A stretch of DNA of 64,000 nt, from assembly GCA_029204225.1 (NCBI GenBank), contig CM055092.1, forward strand, positions 13,332,476 through 13,396,475, in the 5' to 3' direction. Position numbers and translations under genes: made by a program. Numbering within the stretch: position 1 is the first letter of the stretch; each line of letters opens with the position of its first letter. This DNA is from Diphasiastrum complanatum. Taxonomy: Eukaryota; Streptophyta; Lycopodiopsida; Lycopodiales; Lycopodiaceae. Positions 33,130 to 45,983 of this stretch are shown one piece after another. Below the pieces are notes generated by a model, which did not search any database, was not told the DNA's origin, and saw only the letters and a list, made by a program, of their open reading frames with translations.

Positions 33130-35206
33130 TCTCTGGTTGGTCACAAGTATGATCCATTGTTGATGAATCATCATCCTCTTTTTGAACCACTAGTTTGATA
33201 GTCCAAGTTGCACGATCAACTTTGACTACACGTTCACGATTTTCAAAAGTGATTTTCTCGGTACCCCAGTTATGAATTACCTGCGCAACTCGTAACCATG
33301 GACGTCCCAATAGGACTCGGTAGACATTTGGTGCATCTGATAAGTGCATTACTACGGTGGACTTCTAGTTCTGCTTGAGCTAACTTTTGCGTTAAGACTT
33401 CTTTTGCTTTTGGCACCAACTTCAAGAACTCTCCCAATGAGATATTGATCTTACTAGACAAAATATTCAATGAGCAGTTCTGTTTGCGGTGCTTCCGATT
33501 GAATCATCTTGAAGGGTTCTTCATGATGATGCAACTGATCATTCATATCTGTACGTGAATTTCTTGATGGCTACAATGGTGAAGAACAAACTCCGGCTGT
33601 TGCTTTAGCAGCTTCAAGCTCCTCTTCTTCTTGTAGATGTTTAATCTACTACCTCATATCCTGATATCTTCTTTTTTCTGTATGAAGATTTGGATAGACT
33701 CCAGATGTTGTTGATATAATGGTATAGAATTGGTAGGTATTGGATCTGCTACCGGTTCTTTCTACTTTTGTGCTCTGGTGACCACCGTCAAGGGTACACT
33801 TGGTTTATTCTGAGCTACTGGCCTTCGCTTGATGGTAATTATAGGAGCTGTAGCTAGTGGTGGCTTCGGTCTTGCTGGACAGTCTTTATAGCAATGCTTA
33901 TAACCACAGTCACGATAGAATGGTACAAATTTCTCTTTATTTGGGCAATTTGCAACTCTGTGATTTTTTCCACATGCAAAGTATCCAAGTGGTGCTCTGG
34001 TCCAGTTTCTAGATGCTTGTTGTTGCACGGCAACATAAATAGCATACTATTCTGAAGATCCACCTTCTTGATCATTACCATAGTTCCATTGCTCGTCACT
34101 TCTGTATAGTTCTAGTTCCATCAAATTGGCAGGAGGAGCGGGGTGCTTTGGTGGGGCAGGTAAGGCTAAATGTTTCAGGTATCCAAAAGCAGATTGTTGA
34201 GGTCTAGCTGCTAGATTTCTTCCATACTGTGGTTCTCGATATCCCATTTGGCATACCATTGCTGAATTATCCGAGGATTGAAGTTGCAAAATGCGGTCTT
34301 ATGATCAGGCGAATTACACAAATGGCATATACTGATTTCCATTCATTTTTACAATTGAGGACACTCATTCACTGTGTGATTTCCTATACAAATAGAACAC
34401 CAAACATTTTCCCTACTAGGAAAAGTTTTTGCAAACTTCTGAGGTTCCTTGTTTGCTTGTCTATGGAAATCTTCCAATGCTTTGATCTTTTCATCAAATT
34501 GCAACTGTAACTTTTTCATCTATTTCTGCTGGTTCTTCCTGAGTCTCTCAAACTCATTGGGCATCATTTCTGCAGTAGCGTTGACATTCGTTGATACAAT
34601 GGTGGTGGATGTCGTAGTGGTCTGCCCTGCCGTATAAGGCAACATACTGATATCCGGCTCATCGTCTGAATCTTCATCCTCCTCCCGAATTGCATTATCC
34701 ATAGCATTCTGCAACATTGCGTACTCATTATGGCATTTCAGTTCACGTCTGATCCTTTTAGGTAAACCTGACAAAAATCACATAATCATGGCATTTTCAT
34801 TAATCAGCTCAGGTTTGCACTCAGATATGAGGCGTTTCACCCATTCAATGTAATCTCGAACCATTTCCCGCTTTTCCATTTTAATTTTACTTAATAGTAG
34901 AAAAGGGTCTTCCATAAACTTTCAAGGTTTGAACCGTGTGATAAGGGCTCGTTTAACAATCTCCCAATCCGTACGTTCAGTTTCATCTTGATTATAGTAC
35001 CAATCTTGTGCTGCGTCTGTTAAGGCCATAAGAAAAGCTTAAGTTTATCTTGGGAAAAAATTTCGCCATAGACTTCACAAGATTCAGCATAGATCTGAAG
35101 AAATCTAACTGGATCTGTTAATCCATTGTATTTGGGTATCCAAACGGGGTGCTCTTCTAACAATGATTGGATTGACTTCCTGGGAAGCAGCTCCAGAGGC
35201 AGCCAT
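33130..35206 (-). pseudogene. Different Ty3/gypsy gag and protease region
   Basis: Gag starts at 35206 (MAASGAASQEVNP), continues in another frame with DPVRFLQIYAESCEVYG and QDWYYN, and at 34774-34520 shows SGLPKRIRRELKC and an acidic stretch. A zinc-knuckle region follows at 34028-33762 (YFACGKNHRVANC, missing its first cysteine, and a second, also incomplete). The protease tail is at 33349-33130: VYRVLLGRPWLRVAQVIHN and WGTEKITFENRERVVKV. Frames are broken between the parts. At about 33115 the sequence changes into gypsy copy 2. Confidence 0.75.
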
Positions 35207-38200
35207 TTTTCACAGATTCAAATCAAGCAGACAATGAGATTGGATCTAGATTTTCAATCAGAACTATCTCAGATCAGATCTGCTAGATCTATTCCACTTG
35301 ACAAGAATCAGATTTCTATATCGTGAAAAGATTTTGAAATTCAATCAATCGATACTTCTCAAAAATGAAAATTTCTCAGAATCAAAATCAGACTGTATCA
35401 GATTTGACACAAATTTTGACAGAAACTTGATCTGGAAAATCAAAATCTAAAAATAGAATTGGCACTAGGAAAACCGAATGACTCTTTGACAAAAGTATAG
35501 AAGAGAAGGTTGATTCATAAGGCTCAACCTTATCAATTGATTGCAGGACAATTATATTGTCGTGGATCAGACCATATTCTACGTAGATGTGTTTTACTAC
35601 ATGAAATCCCAGATTTAATCATGTTTTCACATGATGGCATGGGCGGTGTGCTTTTCTGACAAAAATATGACAATATGACAACTGATCTTCCGAGAAAACC
35701 TTCTTTTTCTGATATTATTCTTCGTCGACCTGGCAGTAGATAGATCTGAATCACACATATGCACAGTGAATCGGACGAAGGTTCTTTTTCTGTATTTTTA
35801 GGATTTTGATGATTTTTTGGTGTTTTTTGATGGTTTTTCTGATGTTTCTGGAAATCTGCTGGGAAGGATTGTTCGCCCTTCAAATTGAAGGTTGTGTGAT
35901 CAAAAAAGAAGGTGTCTGCAAGGAACGAGAATGGACACTGGATTCACATTTGTATTGTAAAGAATCTTATTCCTAAGAGTTGTAACTCTCAGATGGTAGG
36001 AATTCGGGATGGATAGTACCAACTAGAAGGGTTGTTTTATGTGACAAAAATACCATGTGCAAATTCTTGTTAAATCACAATTTGTTAATGGATTATTGTA
36101 ATTTATTTGGAACAAATTTGGGGGTACTCCAGTACTTGGTGAAATAGATATGTGCATATCTGGTATTGGAAATCCAAATGGAATTTTAAAGATCTCTGGA
36201 ATATCAGATAATGCGGTTTAAGATCTTTTTGAAGATTGGATTCTATATTGGATATAGGATGGCCAGTAATTGTTTTGATTTTCTGTTGATCAGATCTAAA
36301 GGCAAAGAATTTTCTTGGAGAGAAAACTGATGGTATGGGACATCATTGATTTCAAAGAGAAAATTCTTGTGTGAGAATGATCTGTAGGCCAGTGGTTAGT
36401 ATTTACATTAATTGTAATGCTAACAGTTGAAACCATTGGTAAAGCCTATTTGGGGTATTTGGAGAGGTTATGAGATAAATCCAGATCCCTCAATGGTATC
36501 TCATAAATTCCAAATCGGAAATCCTTAAAAGTTATTTCTCTATTAATTTTAAACCTCTACTTTTTAGAGGTTTCTTATATACGAGACAAATGGATTGAGA
36601 TTCATATAATTCTTTCCAGTGTAGAACTAGGTTCTGAAGGACTGCTTAAGTTATATGAATTCATGCTTCCATTTTAGGTTTGTGAGTATAGCTCTAAATC
36701 AATTGATTAAATGGAATTTAGACCTTCTGAGCCCAAATTATTATCTCTATTTGATAGTTGAATATTGAGAGTAATGTTTCTATCACTCGGGATAAGATAT
36801 TTATTGATTTTAAGGAAAAAGTCCGGTTTGTAATAGTATTGAATACTCATTACTAACTTTTTCAAATCTTCGATATCTTATACGTTGTCTCCTGGAAAAT
36901 TTTTAATCGAAATTTTGGAATTTCTTTTAAAAGGGAGAAAAGAAAATGATAGAAATAAGATTTTCATGGGATTAACCAATTGCATAGATTTCTTTTGTGG
37001 AATCTAGTTTGTGTGCAATGGGGGAACTATCCAGTGGAATAGAGAAAATCTCTAGTGATTATTTGAATAATCTAGAACTAGAGGAGATTTGGGGTTTTTC
37101 GAGCTGTGAGATATTCATGAATATGGGAAGCAATGGTAAAGATTAAATTAGGTTCATTGATTGGCTACCAAATACCATTTGGTTATGGATTGGATTAGTG
37201 GAATAAAGCTTTAATCTGAACCGTTTCTCCAAAGATGTCTGTATAAGTCAGCTTAATCTTGGTTTTCACACTAAGATCTGAAGTAGGCTGAATGATTGAA
37301 AAATTTTTGCTGATAAAAGTATGATGGTTGGAAAACTTGTGTTGTGGAATTGTTCACTTCAGAGATTTCTCAGATATGTTATTTACTCAAGAGAAATAGA
37401 ATTTTCTGTAGCTGAGTTACAAGATTCTCAGTGATATATGTGAGTAACATATGCAGATTTTGGAGAATTTGCCAGATCATGATATATGTGTTTATGTACT
37501 GGTTCATAGTGAGATTTTTCTCATATGTGCACGATTAATCTTGTGTGGATCTGCTATGTATTCCTAGTTACTAAGATTATCTATTGCACTTAACCTAGTG
37601 GTTGAACTTAGACATATGACCAAGTATTGTGTTTGACAATCACTTGCATAGTTAACAGATCTGTTCCAATAGATCTATAGGTTAACTTAAATGTGATTTG
37701 GATATGGATCTAAATGTGGTGTTGTACAGTACAATTAAGATCTGCACCTAGACATTTATGATTTCTAAGTCATGAGCAATTAACTTGAGTAGTTGATTTA
37801 CTCATGTGGAAGTTAATTGGTAAAACGGACAGTGTGAAGAGAATTCACCGGAAACTGTTTGTTTTGTGTGTATTGCTTGTAAGACACATAAATTATGAGT
37901 CATTTGGATTCATTAGTTAATTGTGTGCATAGGATACTGAATTTTTGGATGAGCATTTCTCAGTAGGGAAGTAGACTTGATTCATTAGTGATTGTATCCC
38001 TATGAGCTCAATTGGATACCGGATCCTAATGGTGCCAAGAATGGTATACTGAATTTTGGGAACTCAGTAGAACTTTAAAATCTCTAGATGTTGTTCTAGG
38101 ATATTGTATAGAGTTTATATTGTTAAAGATGAATGTTATAATAGTCTTTAATTACTTGGTTGATTGTAGAATTTGAAACTCATAATTTGATTAAGAATCG

Positions 38201-39211
38201 ATTTGGAAGAATATTCTTGGAATCCAATGATTTTCCTTGTGGAAAAGATTTCAGAATGATTCTTATATTTCCTGAGTTGTATATTGTACATATACTCCAG
38301 TATCTTCCAATGATTAAGTATGGTTTTGAAATCCTATAAATTATGATTGACGAATCACAAGATTCTAAATGTTTATGATTGACGGATCATAAATTGATAC
38401 TTAAAAGTCATTTGAAGATTATAGGAAAATGTGAAGATTCTTAAGATAATGAGTAATTCTTGATCAATTGGGTGAGTCAAGGATTTAGATTGATTATTTG
38501 GACTCTAAATTCCTTTACTCCAGTGCATACTTGAGATTGTATAGATCTCATAGGCCGTTTCTTTAAGTCATTGTTTACTTTACAGATTGTAGTCTATAAG
38601 TGCTTGTGTACAAAGTTCAGTCTAAATCTCCAGTTGTGAAGGAGACAGATAAATCTATTAAGATACAGATAGATGCTGATTTCTTGCATGTGATGCTAGA
38701 AATGGAGTTGTTAACTCATTAGAGTAACTGCAGTACTCTGGTTTGAGTTATGATTGTCTGAGACTTGATGGATCTCCTAGAGATTTTAGATGACTGAATT
38801 GTTGTATTTTAGAATATTTGGATATTCTAAGAATACCAGTATCAAGAAGCATTATTTTCTACAAGAAATTGAAATGGAATTTCTTTAGCTTTTGGATTTG
38901 ATCTCTGAAATAAAGAAGTTAATTCACCCAGTGGTTCATGTAATTAGGATTACATGAAGGTGATGAACTTTTGTTTTGGAGTAGATCAACCCATTTGGAA
39001 ATTTTATAGTTTAGTGTATCTTTTGGAATTTGAATTAGTATTCATGAGTAGAGGCAAGCAATTAAAAAATTGTTGCATCTCTGAGTGCTTATTTAGATGG
39101 AAAGATCAGACTAAGTATAATGGTTCATGGGTAGGATTTGAAAGCTTAAGGAATAGTTTCATGTTTTCTTTTTCCCGTTCTGAGGACGGAACCTGTTTAA
39201 GGGAGGAAGAA
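35207..39211. other. 4 kb AT-rich region without recognisable genes
   Basis: From 35207 to about 35900 the sequence looks like the leader of the gypsy at 33130-35206. From 36000 to 38950 there are no frames above about 60 codons, and no known repeat was identified. Directly repeated words (for example AATTGATTA and TGGATTCATTAG types) are common. An open frame at 38954-39361 is not recognisable as any family. The region ends in a purine tract and a gypsy-type LTR start, so it may be the interior of a decayed large retrotransposon derivative. Confidence 0.45.
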
Positions 39212-39680
39212 TGTTACGGCCATATTCGGTTGAGGACCTGGAATAGTCCTAATATGGTAGATCGGCCCTCCAGTGTTCGAGATTATTGGTCACGCCAAGA
39301 TTTTATTCCACATCAAGGCATGTTGGTGACTAATGACCTTGAGAGGACCCAGACACTCTAAATGAGTGGAGTAGTGCATGTACGTGTGACTGATATAGGC
39401 AGGAGATATGCATGTAGAGTTGTAACCTATTTATTGTTGACCTGCATGGGAATTGCATGTGCTCATGCATAGGATCCTACTCTCTATATATTGAGGTAGT
39501 GATTATTCCGTCGACGACTTGGTCTAGGTTACCTGATGAGCTCTTCTCCTCTTGCTGTCACATTGGCATGGATTGGGGGCTAGATCCAGGAGGGATTTAG
39601 GTTTGGTTGGGTGGTTTTGCTCCACTGTCTCTCTTGTGTTTTCCTATCCTCATCTTAGGGGTTTTCCCTAGTGGTCTTTA
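39212..39680 (+). repeat. Gypsy-type LTR, single copy
   Basis: The purine tract TTTAAGGGAGGAAGA precedes TGTTACGGCC, the common start of plant gypsy 3' LTRs. A TATA-like box (CTATATAT) lies near 39493. The right boundary is near 39680, where copia RT sequence begins. No second copy of this LTR is visible in the window. Confidence 0.6.
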
Positions 39681-39689
39681 CAGAGAGCA

Positions 39690-40948
39690 TCTTGTTTGTA
39701 AACTCAACAAAGCTATTTATGGACTGAAGCAAGCACCACGGGTGTGGTACTCTTGCATTGATGAACACTTCAAGCGAAGGGGAATGGTAAAGAGTAATGT
39801 TGATCCTAATCTTTACATTCTACGAAAAGATTCAGATATAGTGTTCATTGTTTTGTATGTGGATAATATGAATATTACAGGAAGTAATGAGAGCTTAATT
39901 GATGAAATCAAATCAAATCTTTTCAATGCTTTGACATGAAAGATCTAGGATTGATGCACTATTGTCTTGACATTGAAGTATGGCAGAAGGAAGATGTTGT
40001 CTTTCTTACACAAAACAAATATGCACAAGATTTGTTTTATAATTTCAATATGCAGGATTGTAAGCCTTTAAGCACACCGATGGATGTCAACACAAAGCTT
40101 ACTGCATATGATGAATATGAGAAAGTGAATGCTTACTTGTACATGCAGCTGGTGTGTAGTTTTATCTATTTGACACACACACAACCTGATATTTCTTATG
40201 CTGTTGATGTTTAGTCAATTTATGCAAGATCCTAGTCAAGCACTCTAGAAGTCTGCTAAACTTATTCTCAGGTACATTCGAGGGACATTGAATTTTGGTT
40301 TGAAGTATGATCAACATGAAGCGACAATGTTGGTAGGTTACATAGATGTCTATTGGACAGGTAATATCGATGACAGAAAATCGATCAGTGGTCATACATT
40401 CAGTTATGGTACAGCTACAGTTTCATGGAGCAGTAAAAAAACAATCTACATTAGTCTTATCTTTGACGGAAGCTAAATATCATGCACTCAGGTAATATTG
40501 ATGACAGAAGATCTACCAGTGGTCATACATTCAATTACGGTACAACTGCAGTTTCATGGAATAGTAAAAAACAACCTACGTTAGTCTTATCTTCGACAGA
40601 AGCTAAATATCGTGCACTCAACAATGCTACACATGAAGTGGTATGGTTACGAAGATTACTTGTTGATTTAGGTCAACCACAAGTGCATGCGACTACTATC
40701 TCTTGCGACAACCAAAGTTGCATTCACCTTGTCAGAAATCTAGTTCTACATGCTTGAACTAAGCACATCGAAATACATTATCACTTTGTTTGAGAGAAAA
40801 TTCTTGATGGAGCCATTGATCTTGCTTTTTGTAAATCTAAAGATCAAGTGCCAGATATTTTTACTAAGATTTCATTAGGTAGATGTAAATTTGAAAAGTT
40901 TCGTACTCTATTAGGAATAGAAGAACGTAATTTTATTATTGAGGGAGA
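39690..40948 (+). pseudogene. Copia pol tail (RT and RNase H) with an internal duplication
   Basis: RT blocks are LNKAIYGLKQAPRVWYS (about 39705), NVDPNLYILRKDSD, VLYVDNMNITGSNE (YVDD changed to YVDN), and the following segment GLMHYCLDIEVWQKED. RNase H follows with TLNFGLKYDQ and SGHTFNYGTTAVSWNSKKQ, STEAKYRALNNATHEVVWLRRLL, CDNQSCIHLV. Part of RNase H is tandemly duplicated (40360-40490 and 40491-40620). The tail has further stops (about 40757) and ends in a purine tract before an LTR. It is the same copia family as 10553-12270. Confidence 0.85.
40360..40620 (+). repeat. 131-bp tandem duplication inside RNase H
   Basis: Two adjacent units, 40360-40490 and 40491-40620, both begin GGTAATAT and end ATGCACTCA or GTGCACTCA. 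They differ by scattered substitutions, and the first has one extra A in a poly-A run, which shifts its frame. The second unit is the frame that continues into the rest of RNase H. Confidence 0.9.
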
Positions 40949-41120
40949 GTGTTAAAAATCAATGATAAACTTATTATTGTTTACGATTTACTGTTGACAA
41001 CTGTAACCTATTGTAAGTATCTGTAGGCTAGTCTATAGTCAACTACTAGTCTCTCTCTCTCTCTATATATATGTTCATTATTCAGTGTGATATTGTGATA
41101 GTGTGTTCTTCCTCCTTTTG
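40949..41120 (+). repeat. Copia 3' LTR start, short
   Basis: TGTTAAAAATCAATG follows the purine tract TTGAGGGAGAG. The LTR contains a TC/TA microsatellite (about 41049-41072) that overlaps a TATA-like stretch. The right end merges into transposon copy D at about 41120-41150 without a clear CA end. Confidence 0.6.
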
Positions 41121-41149
41121 ATGGCGATTGCTTATGGTGAATGATTGAT

Positions 41150-42890
41150 AGTGCTCATAAGATCATTGACATATATTACCATCCAAACGATAGATACAAT
41201 CTTACATGTGCATAACCCATTTATGGGATTGTTATTGATATGAATATAGATTGTTACAATCAAGTTGTGTCCATAGTACAATATTGTATTGCAATTTTCT
41301 TATTTGATAAGAAACAAGAATCTTGTCTGAAGATATTTTTTATTGTAGGAGCAATAGTTCTTGCCTGATGTAATTCAGGCTCCAATCTCCCTCCACCTCA
41401 ATACATGTCCAAATTGCATCATTGTATATTATTTTAATATTCTTTCCTTCAAATAGTCCACTTGCTTAAAGTCTTGATCGAGTGGAATCCATTGACTTTT
41501 TTCATCTTTGATAACGAAAGCACATGGAAGATATTTTTATTCTGCATTCTATATCTCCATCTGATTTTTTGTCCCAACCTTCATCCATAAGTTAAGATAA
41601 TAAACTATCTTTTAAATTTTTGCATACAAACATCGTTGGGGTTCTGTGGACACTGGCGCTTGAAAAGAAATCCACAAATATATTCAAAGAAATAAACCAA
41701 CTTAATTGAATTGTTTTTATCCTGTGCTTATCTTTAATGAATTTTTTGCATCATTATATAGCTTGCAACGAAATGATTCTGAAACTGCAGCATATGGAGT
41801 ATCCATTAATCACTTCCAAAACTAGGTAATGGAATTGGGACTATTTGCCCAAAATCTCCTGTTAGTACATAGATTCATAAAAGAAGATTCCACAATCAGC
41901 AAGATCTTTTGTAGTTCTACCTCTATATTGCAATTGTCCAATATCACTGAGTACTACATCTAACACACCTACAAGAGATCCAGTTGGCTCCCATTCATTT
42001 ATATTGGATGGATATAAATCTGCAAGAGAAAAATGATCAAATTGGCAAGTTTAATAATAGATGATTATTATGAATGAGAAAATCAAAGTATGGTAGTATA
42101 TCAATACTCATAGTTGTTTTTTTTGTAATTTTGATGGTTGAATCCTTGCACATTTATCTCTGAATGCATATATAAATGTTGGACTAAAATTTTGGATATA
42201 GATTTTCCTCCTGTTGAAGTTCTAAAATCCAAAATTTTGGCCTTTCAATAAGATTGAAATGATAGTTTTGAAATGTTCCTTTTGATGATGGATGAGTTAG
42301 AACCCAAGAGTTTTTTGAATATTTTCTTGGCACCCATAATCCATTGTCATCTTTCTCATTGAAGAGGAAAACAAAGTCGATTGGAGAGCACAACTTCTTT
42401 GATGGCGCCATTCATTATGTGTAGGCAAAAAATTGAAACACTGAACTATGAATCTGAAAATATTGTAGGCAAAAAGCCATGAATCTAAGAATATGTGTAG
42501 GCAAAAATTTGAAACATTGAACTATTTGGCGCTATGAGTTAACTCTAGTTAACCCTGTAAACCATGATTTGACAATGCATTTACATTAAAGCTACATCGA
42601 TTTTCTCATTTCAACCTTAATGTCATATTCATTTTCAATATTTTTGGGCCTCTTCGGGCTGTGATGAGCTGGAAGGGCAGGCCTCAACATCCAATAGCAT
42701 TTCTACATGTTGTCGGACGAAACATTTCTATATTTAAATAGTTTTTATTTTATTTATATTTGAAAAAAGCTACATTATGTAGAAGCCTGATATCAAGGTT
42801 TCTATTGGTCCACATGGCTACGAAAATGAGAAAAAAAAAGCATCTTTTTAAAAGGCCCTCGTCGGGCTCTAATTTTCTCTTATTTATTCA
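41150..42890 (-). mobile_element. H3/Ulp1 DNA-transposon family, copy D (ORF4 and outer flank)
   Basis: The sequence 41155-42650 corresponds to 23050-21940 of copy A in inverse orientation: ORF4 on the minus strand and the flank outside its start. Farther out, a motif at 42856-42886 (GGCCCTCGTCGGGCTC, then ATTTTCTCT) resembles the outer motif of copy C. The H3/Ulp1, ORF2 and transposase genes are absent. Confidence 0.7.
41340..42411 (-). pseudogene. Transposon ORF4 (copy D)
   Basis: The start at 42411 gives MAPSKKLCSPIDFVFLFNEK, then DDNGLWVPRKYSKNSWVLTH and a break in the next block, which in other copies reads VLVQHVYMHSEIKV. After an intron (about 42115-42020): EPTGSLVGVLDVVLSDIGQ, QYRGRTTKDLADCGIFFYES. 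Farther on: GWDKKSDGDIECRIKISSM, then WIPLDQDFKQ-like and a C-terminal IIYNDA, EVEGDWSLNYIRQELLLLQ. Stops and frameshifts interrupt it. This copy has the best preserved N-terminus of ORF4. Family unknown. Confidence 0.65.
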
Positions 42891-44960
42891 TCTATAGATT
42901 GATTGTCTTTAAGACAAAGCAGAATATGGTCATAGCACACAACACGTTATTATTGTGAGAGTCATTCGAATACTATAGTGTTAGAATACTCACAAAATTC
43001 ATGATCTCATTGATGTACTCAAGTAGCTCAATCTAGAGAATTATTTACTACATTTATTGTGTGTGTTATATTCTGTATCAGTTGTTGTGTACTAAAACTA
43101 TCTGCTGTACTTTAATTACCAATCTATTTGAGTAACAGATCAATGAATGTCATGGTAGATGAATCGATTTCATATTCAACATAAATCAATAAATAGTGCT
43201 GAATAGAGCTAAGAAATTGTAAATTGATCTTATATTCAACATAAATTATTGATTGATGTTGAATACTAGATCATGGCAATCATAGTTGCCTAAAATTTCA
43301 CATTCATTACGGTTGTCATAGATGCCTATTATGAAACTATAGCCTGAATATTTTTCTAAATCTCTTAGGGTCATCCATTGTAACTAAACTTTCATATGTG
43401 ACACCTCCAACTACCCTATTTGACACATTGCTCCACACCAACACACAAATTGTATCTTCATCTTCCATTAGACAATTAACAATGGCTCCACTAGTAGTAG
43501 TTTCTCATTTGGCCCCACACCTACTAACTATTATTGACATCTTTTGGATAGTTCATTCAAGCTCATCATTGTTGAAATTGAAACATCAACCATAGAAGCA
43601 AACAAGACTAAAACATCACAAGCCATTCTTAAAAGACTGACTAGAACACAAATTGCCAATTTCAAGGCCAAGGATGAAATGTTCTCATTGAAAGTGGGTG
43701 AAATACCTTCTGATTGCAAGCACCTATGCATGAGGAGGAATAATACATTGAATGATCGTGATAAAAAAGAAATGCATTTAGATATTTGTTAAACTTGCTA
43801 TGAAGTATGGATTCTTGATACAAATGAAGAGATAAAAACCTTGTTAGAATGGAGGCTACAGATCTATGAGCATTAGCACATGAGTACTTATTCCCAATGA
43901 TCCTAGAATGGATCTAAACCATGAAATTAAATGTGAAAAATAAATTGACAACAATGAGGAATGGATTTACATGCTTGAACTACAAGAACTTCTTCTAGAA
44001 TCATTGTACGATCATAGTACAAAAATAGCTTAACGCATATTGGTTATTTAGGTTTTAACACATATAGTCAGATGGCAACTTGAATCATAGAAATGGATAA
44101 GAAATCGTTAACTTGAAACCCTAAACGTTGCATTTTGAAAAGGAAAACATGAACTTATAGAAACCCTAAAACCTAACAACAATCTATTCAGCAAAAAATT
44201 GCTATAGTGCATCCAAATTTCAAGGTGGAGCTCACAATGTGTATGTAAAATAGAAGAAGTTACAATGAAAACAACCATGCCAAAAGAAACAACACGACTA
44301 GAAGTTGTTGTTGTTGTTGCTCACCGGGATGCCCAATGGCCACCATCATCCATGAAAAGCTTTCTTTCATTGTTGATGCTAATGCTTAGCCTGATTTTGA
44401 AATTGAAAATCGTTAATACTTGCTAGGACCATCATGGCAAGTCATAGTTTGGCTCCAACAGAGGTTGTTGCATGGCAAGGCAATGTTGCAACAACTCCTT
44501 GACATGGATCCCCTCACCCGTTTTCCATGATGACATCCATAACGAGTGGGGGGAGACGTCCCCTGGGCCTCTTGCATCTCCAATCTACCATATCGTAGGT
44601 GTGTTGGGGTTGCCATTTCAAGCAGCTCTACCATGTGAATATGGCCCCTTGTGGCACATAATAAATCCAAGCTATTTGCAACCATATTTGTAAAACATTG
44701 TTATTTTCAAAACTTAGTGTTGCCTTCCTCCATCATGGAATTAGTACAATCCCTTGATGTTTACAATTCATTGAGAAAGAGGGGGGTTTGGGGAGAGATG
44801 GTGTCCTCTCTCTCTCCTCTCTCTCTCTCAATGTGCTCAAAGCAAAGTGTCATTTCAAAAGAATTCTAGATTTGCACTTCACCACCTGAGCTGAGCTGCA
44901 TACAACATTGTTAGGGGCAAGTAGTCTATCAAGCATTTTTAGGGGCAAGGAGTATATTAG
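42891..44960. other. Intergenic DNA, nothing recognised
   Basis: Short frames at 43398-43792 and 44413-44693 have no recognisable motifs, and shared matches with the rest of the window were not seen. There is a GGGGAGACGTCCCC palindrome near 44550 and a CT-rich microsatellite at about 44807-44830. This stretch separates the transposon copies from the host gene. Confidence 0.4.
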
Positions 44961-44971
44961 GTAGCCTTCCC

Positions 44972-44979
44972 TTATATAA
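44972..44979 (+). promoter_or_regulatory. Candidate TATA box of the methyltransferase gene
   Basis: TTATATAA (within CCCTTATATAAGCC) is a good plant TATA match about 1 kb upstream of the start codon. It would put transcription start near 45005, in front of a pyrimidine-rich leader. No direct evidence of use. Confidence 0.4.
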
Positions 44980-45004
44980 GCCATGGCCATTGGGGGCTCC
45001 AAAT

Positions 45005-45983
45005 AGAGGTCATCTACAACCAATAGCATGTTCCCCCTACCAATACCCTATTCCCCTCTCACACAGAACATCCTCAATTTAGGATATGCCCTCAACTCCT
45101 CTATGGCATATGTTTTTGATCAGCTAATAAGCAATAGCACATTAGTTGCATTTATGATTAGAATATAATGTGTTACTATTGTAAGTGTCATGTGCGTTTC
45201 ACTACTCCGCCTGCTATGGCGATGGCGATGCCAACGGTGACGACCTCGCGAAGCTACTAGGCGTTGCTACTTTCTTCTTCTTCTTCTTCTACTCCTCATC
45301 CTTCTCCGCAGCATTAGCGCTGCCTTCAAGGTGCCAGCTTATATTCCTCGTTCTCTTCCCACCTCCTCCTCCTCCTTTTGTGCTTTGCCTTCCTTATTTG
45401 GAGATCAATGTTTCCCACCCCATTGCAAGCTGCGTCCATACATCGCTGCATGCATCATGTTTGGTCTACAACATGGGCTGGATCGGCTTTCCAACGTCGC
45501 AAATTCTTGCTTCTTTCTCGCTGTGCAAACAACTGTAACTGTTACGGAGATTTGATGCTTGTCGGGGTACTGAGGCTACTCTTGCTGTTGCAGGCTATGA
45601 CTGCTGCTAGACCGCCCTCGGTCTTTGCCTTTCTGTGATTTCCCCTTGAAGCTGTTGGGCAGATCGGCTCTCACTATTTGTGCAGGTAGATCGGTGGCGA
45701 TCGTGTTCCTGAGTGAGACATCAGGCTTCTTGGTCAAGGAAAGGACGTTGATCGGACCTTCGATCGGTCACTATTTTAGTGATGTACGCGCATTGCACTT
45801 TGCGCACAAAAAGGAGCAAGCTGGGATTTGTGAGTAGAATGTAGCTAATTTGAGTTTTGCTTGCAACAATAGATTTGCGTAGATGATTAAGCAGCTGCAG
45901 GAATGTAGTTTAGAGTCCTGTAGTTTTCTTCCGTCGAGTTCCAGATCTAGGTTCACTTAGAGATTAATATACATTCATAAAGC
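45005..45983 (+). other. Probable 5' leader of the methyltransferase gene, possibly with an intron
   Basis: This stretch is more GC-rich than its surroundings and contains TTCTTC and CTCCTCCT pyrimidine tracts (45270-45380), typical of plant 5' UTRs. It has upstream ATGs (for example 45190 and 45210) and several possible 3' splice sites (TTGCTGTTGCAG near 45593, TTTGTGCAG near 45686). A spliced leader is therefore likely but not proven. Confidence 0.4.

Noticed and set aside
34028-34774. Treating 33130-35206 as part of gypsy copy 2
   Set aside because: It has its own gag start and different gag sequence, and a second gag domain already exists in copy 2, so these are two elements.
45185-45640. 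Overlapping frames of 70-117 codons in the methyltransferase leader
   Set aside because: They arise from pyrimidine-rich sequence, overlap in three frames and have no recognisable domain; a 5' leader is more likely.
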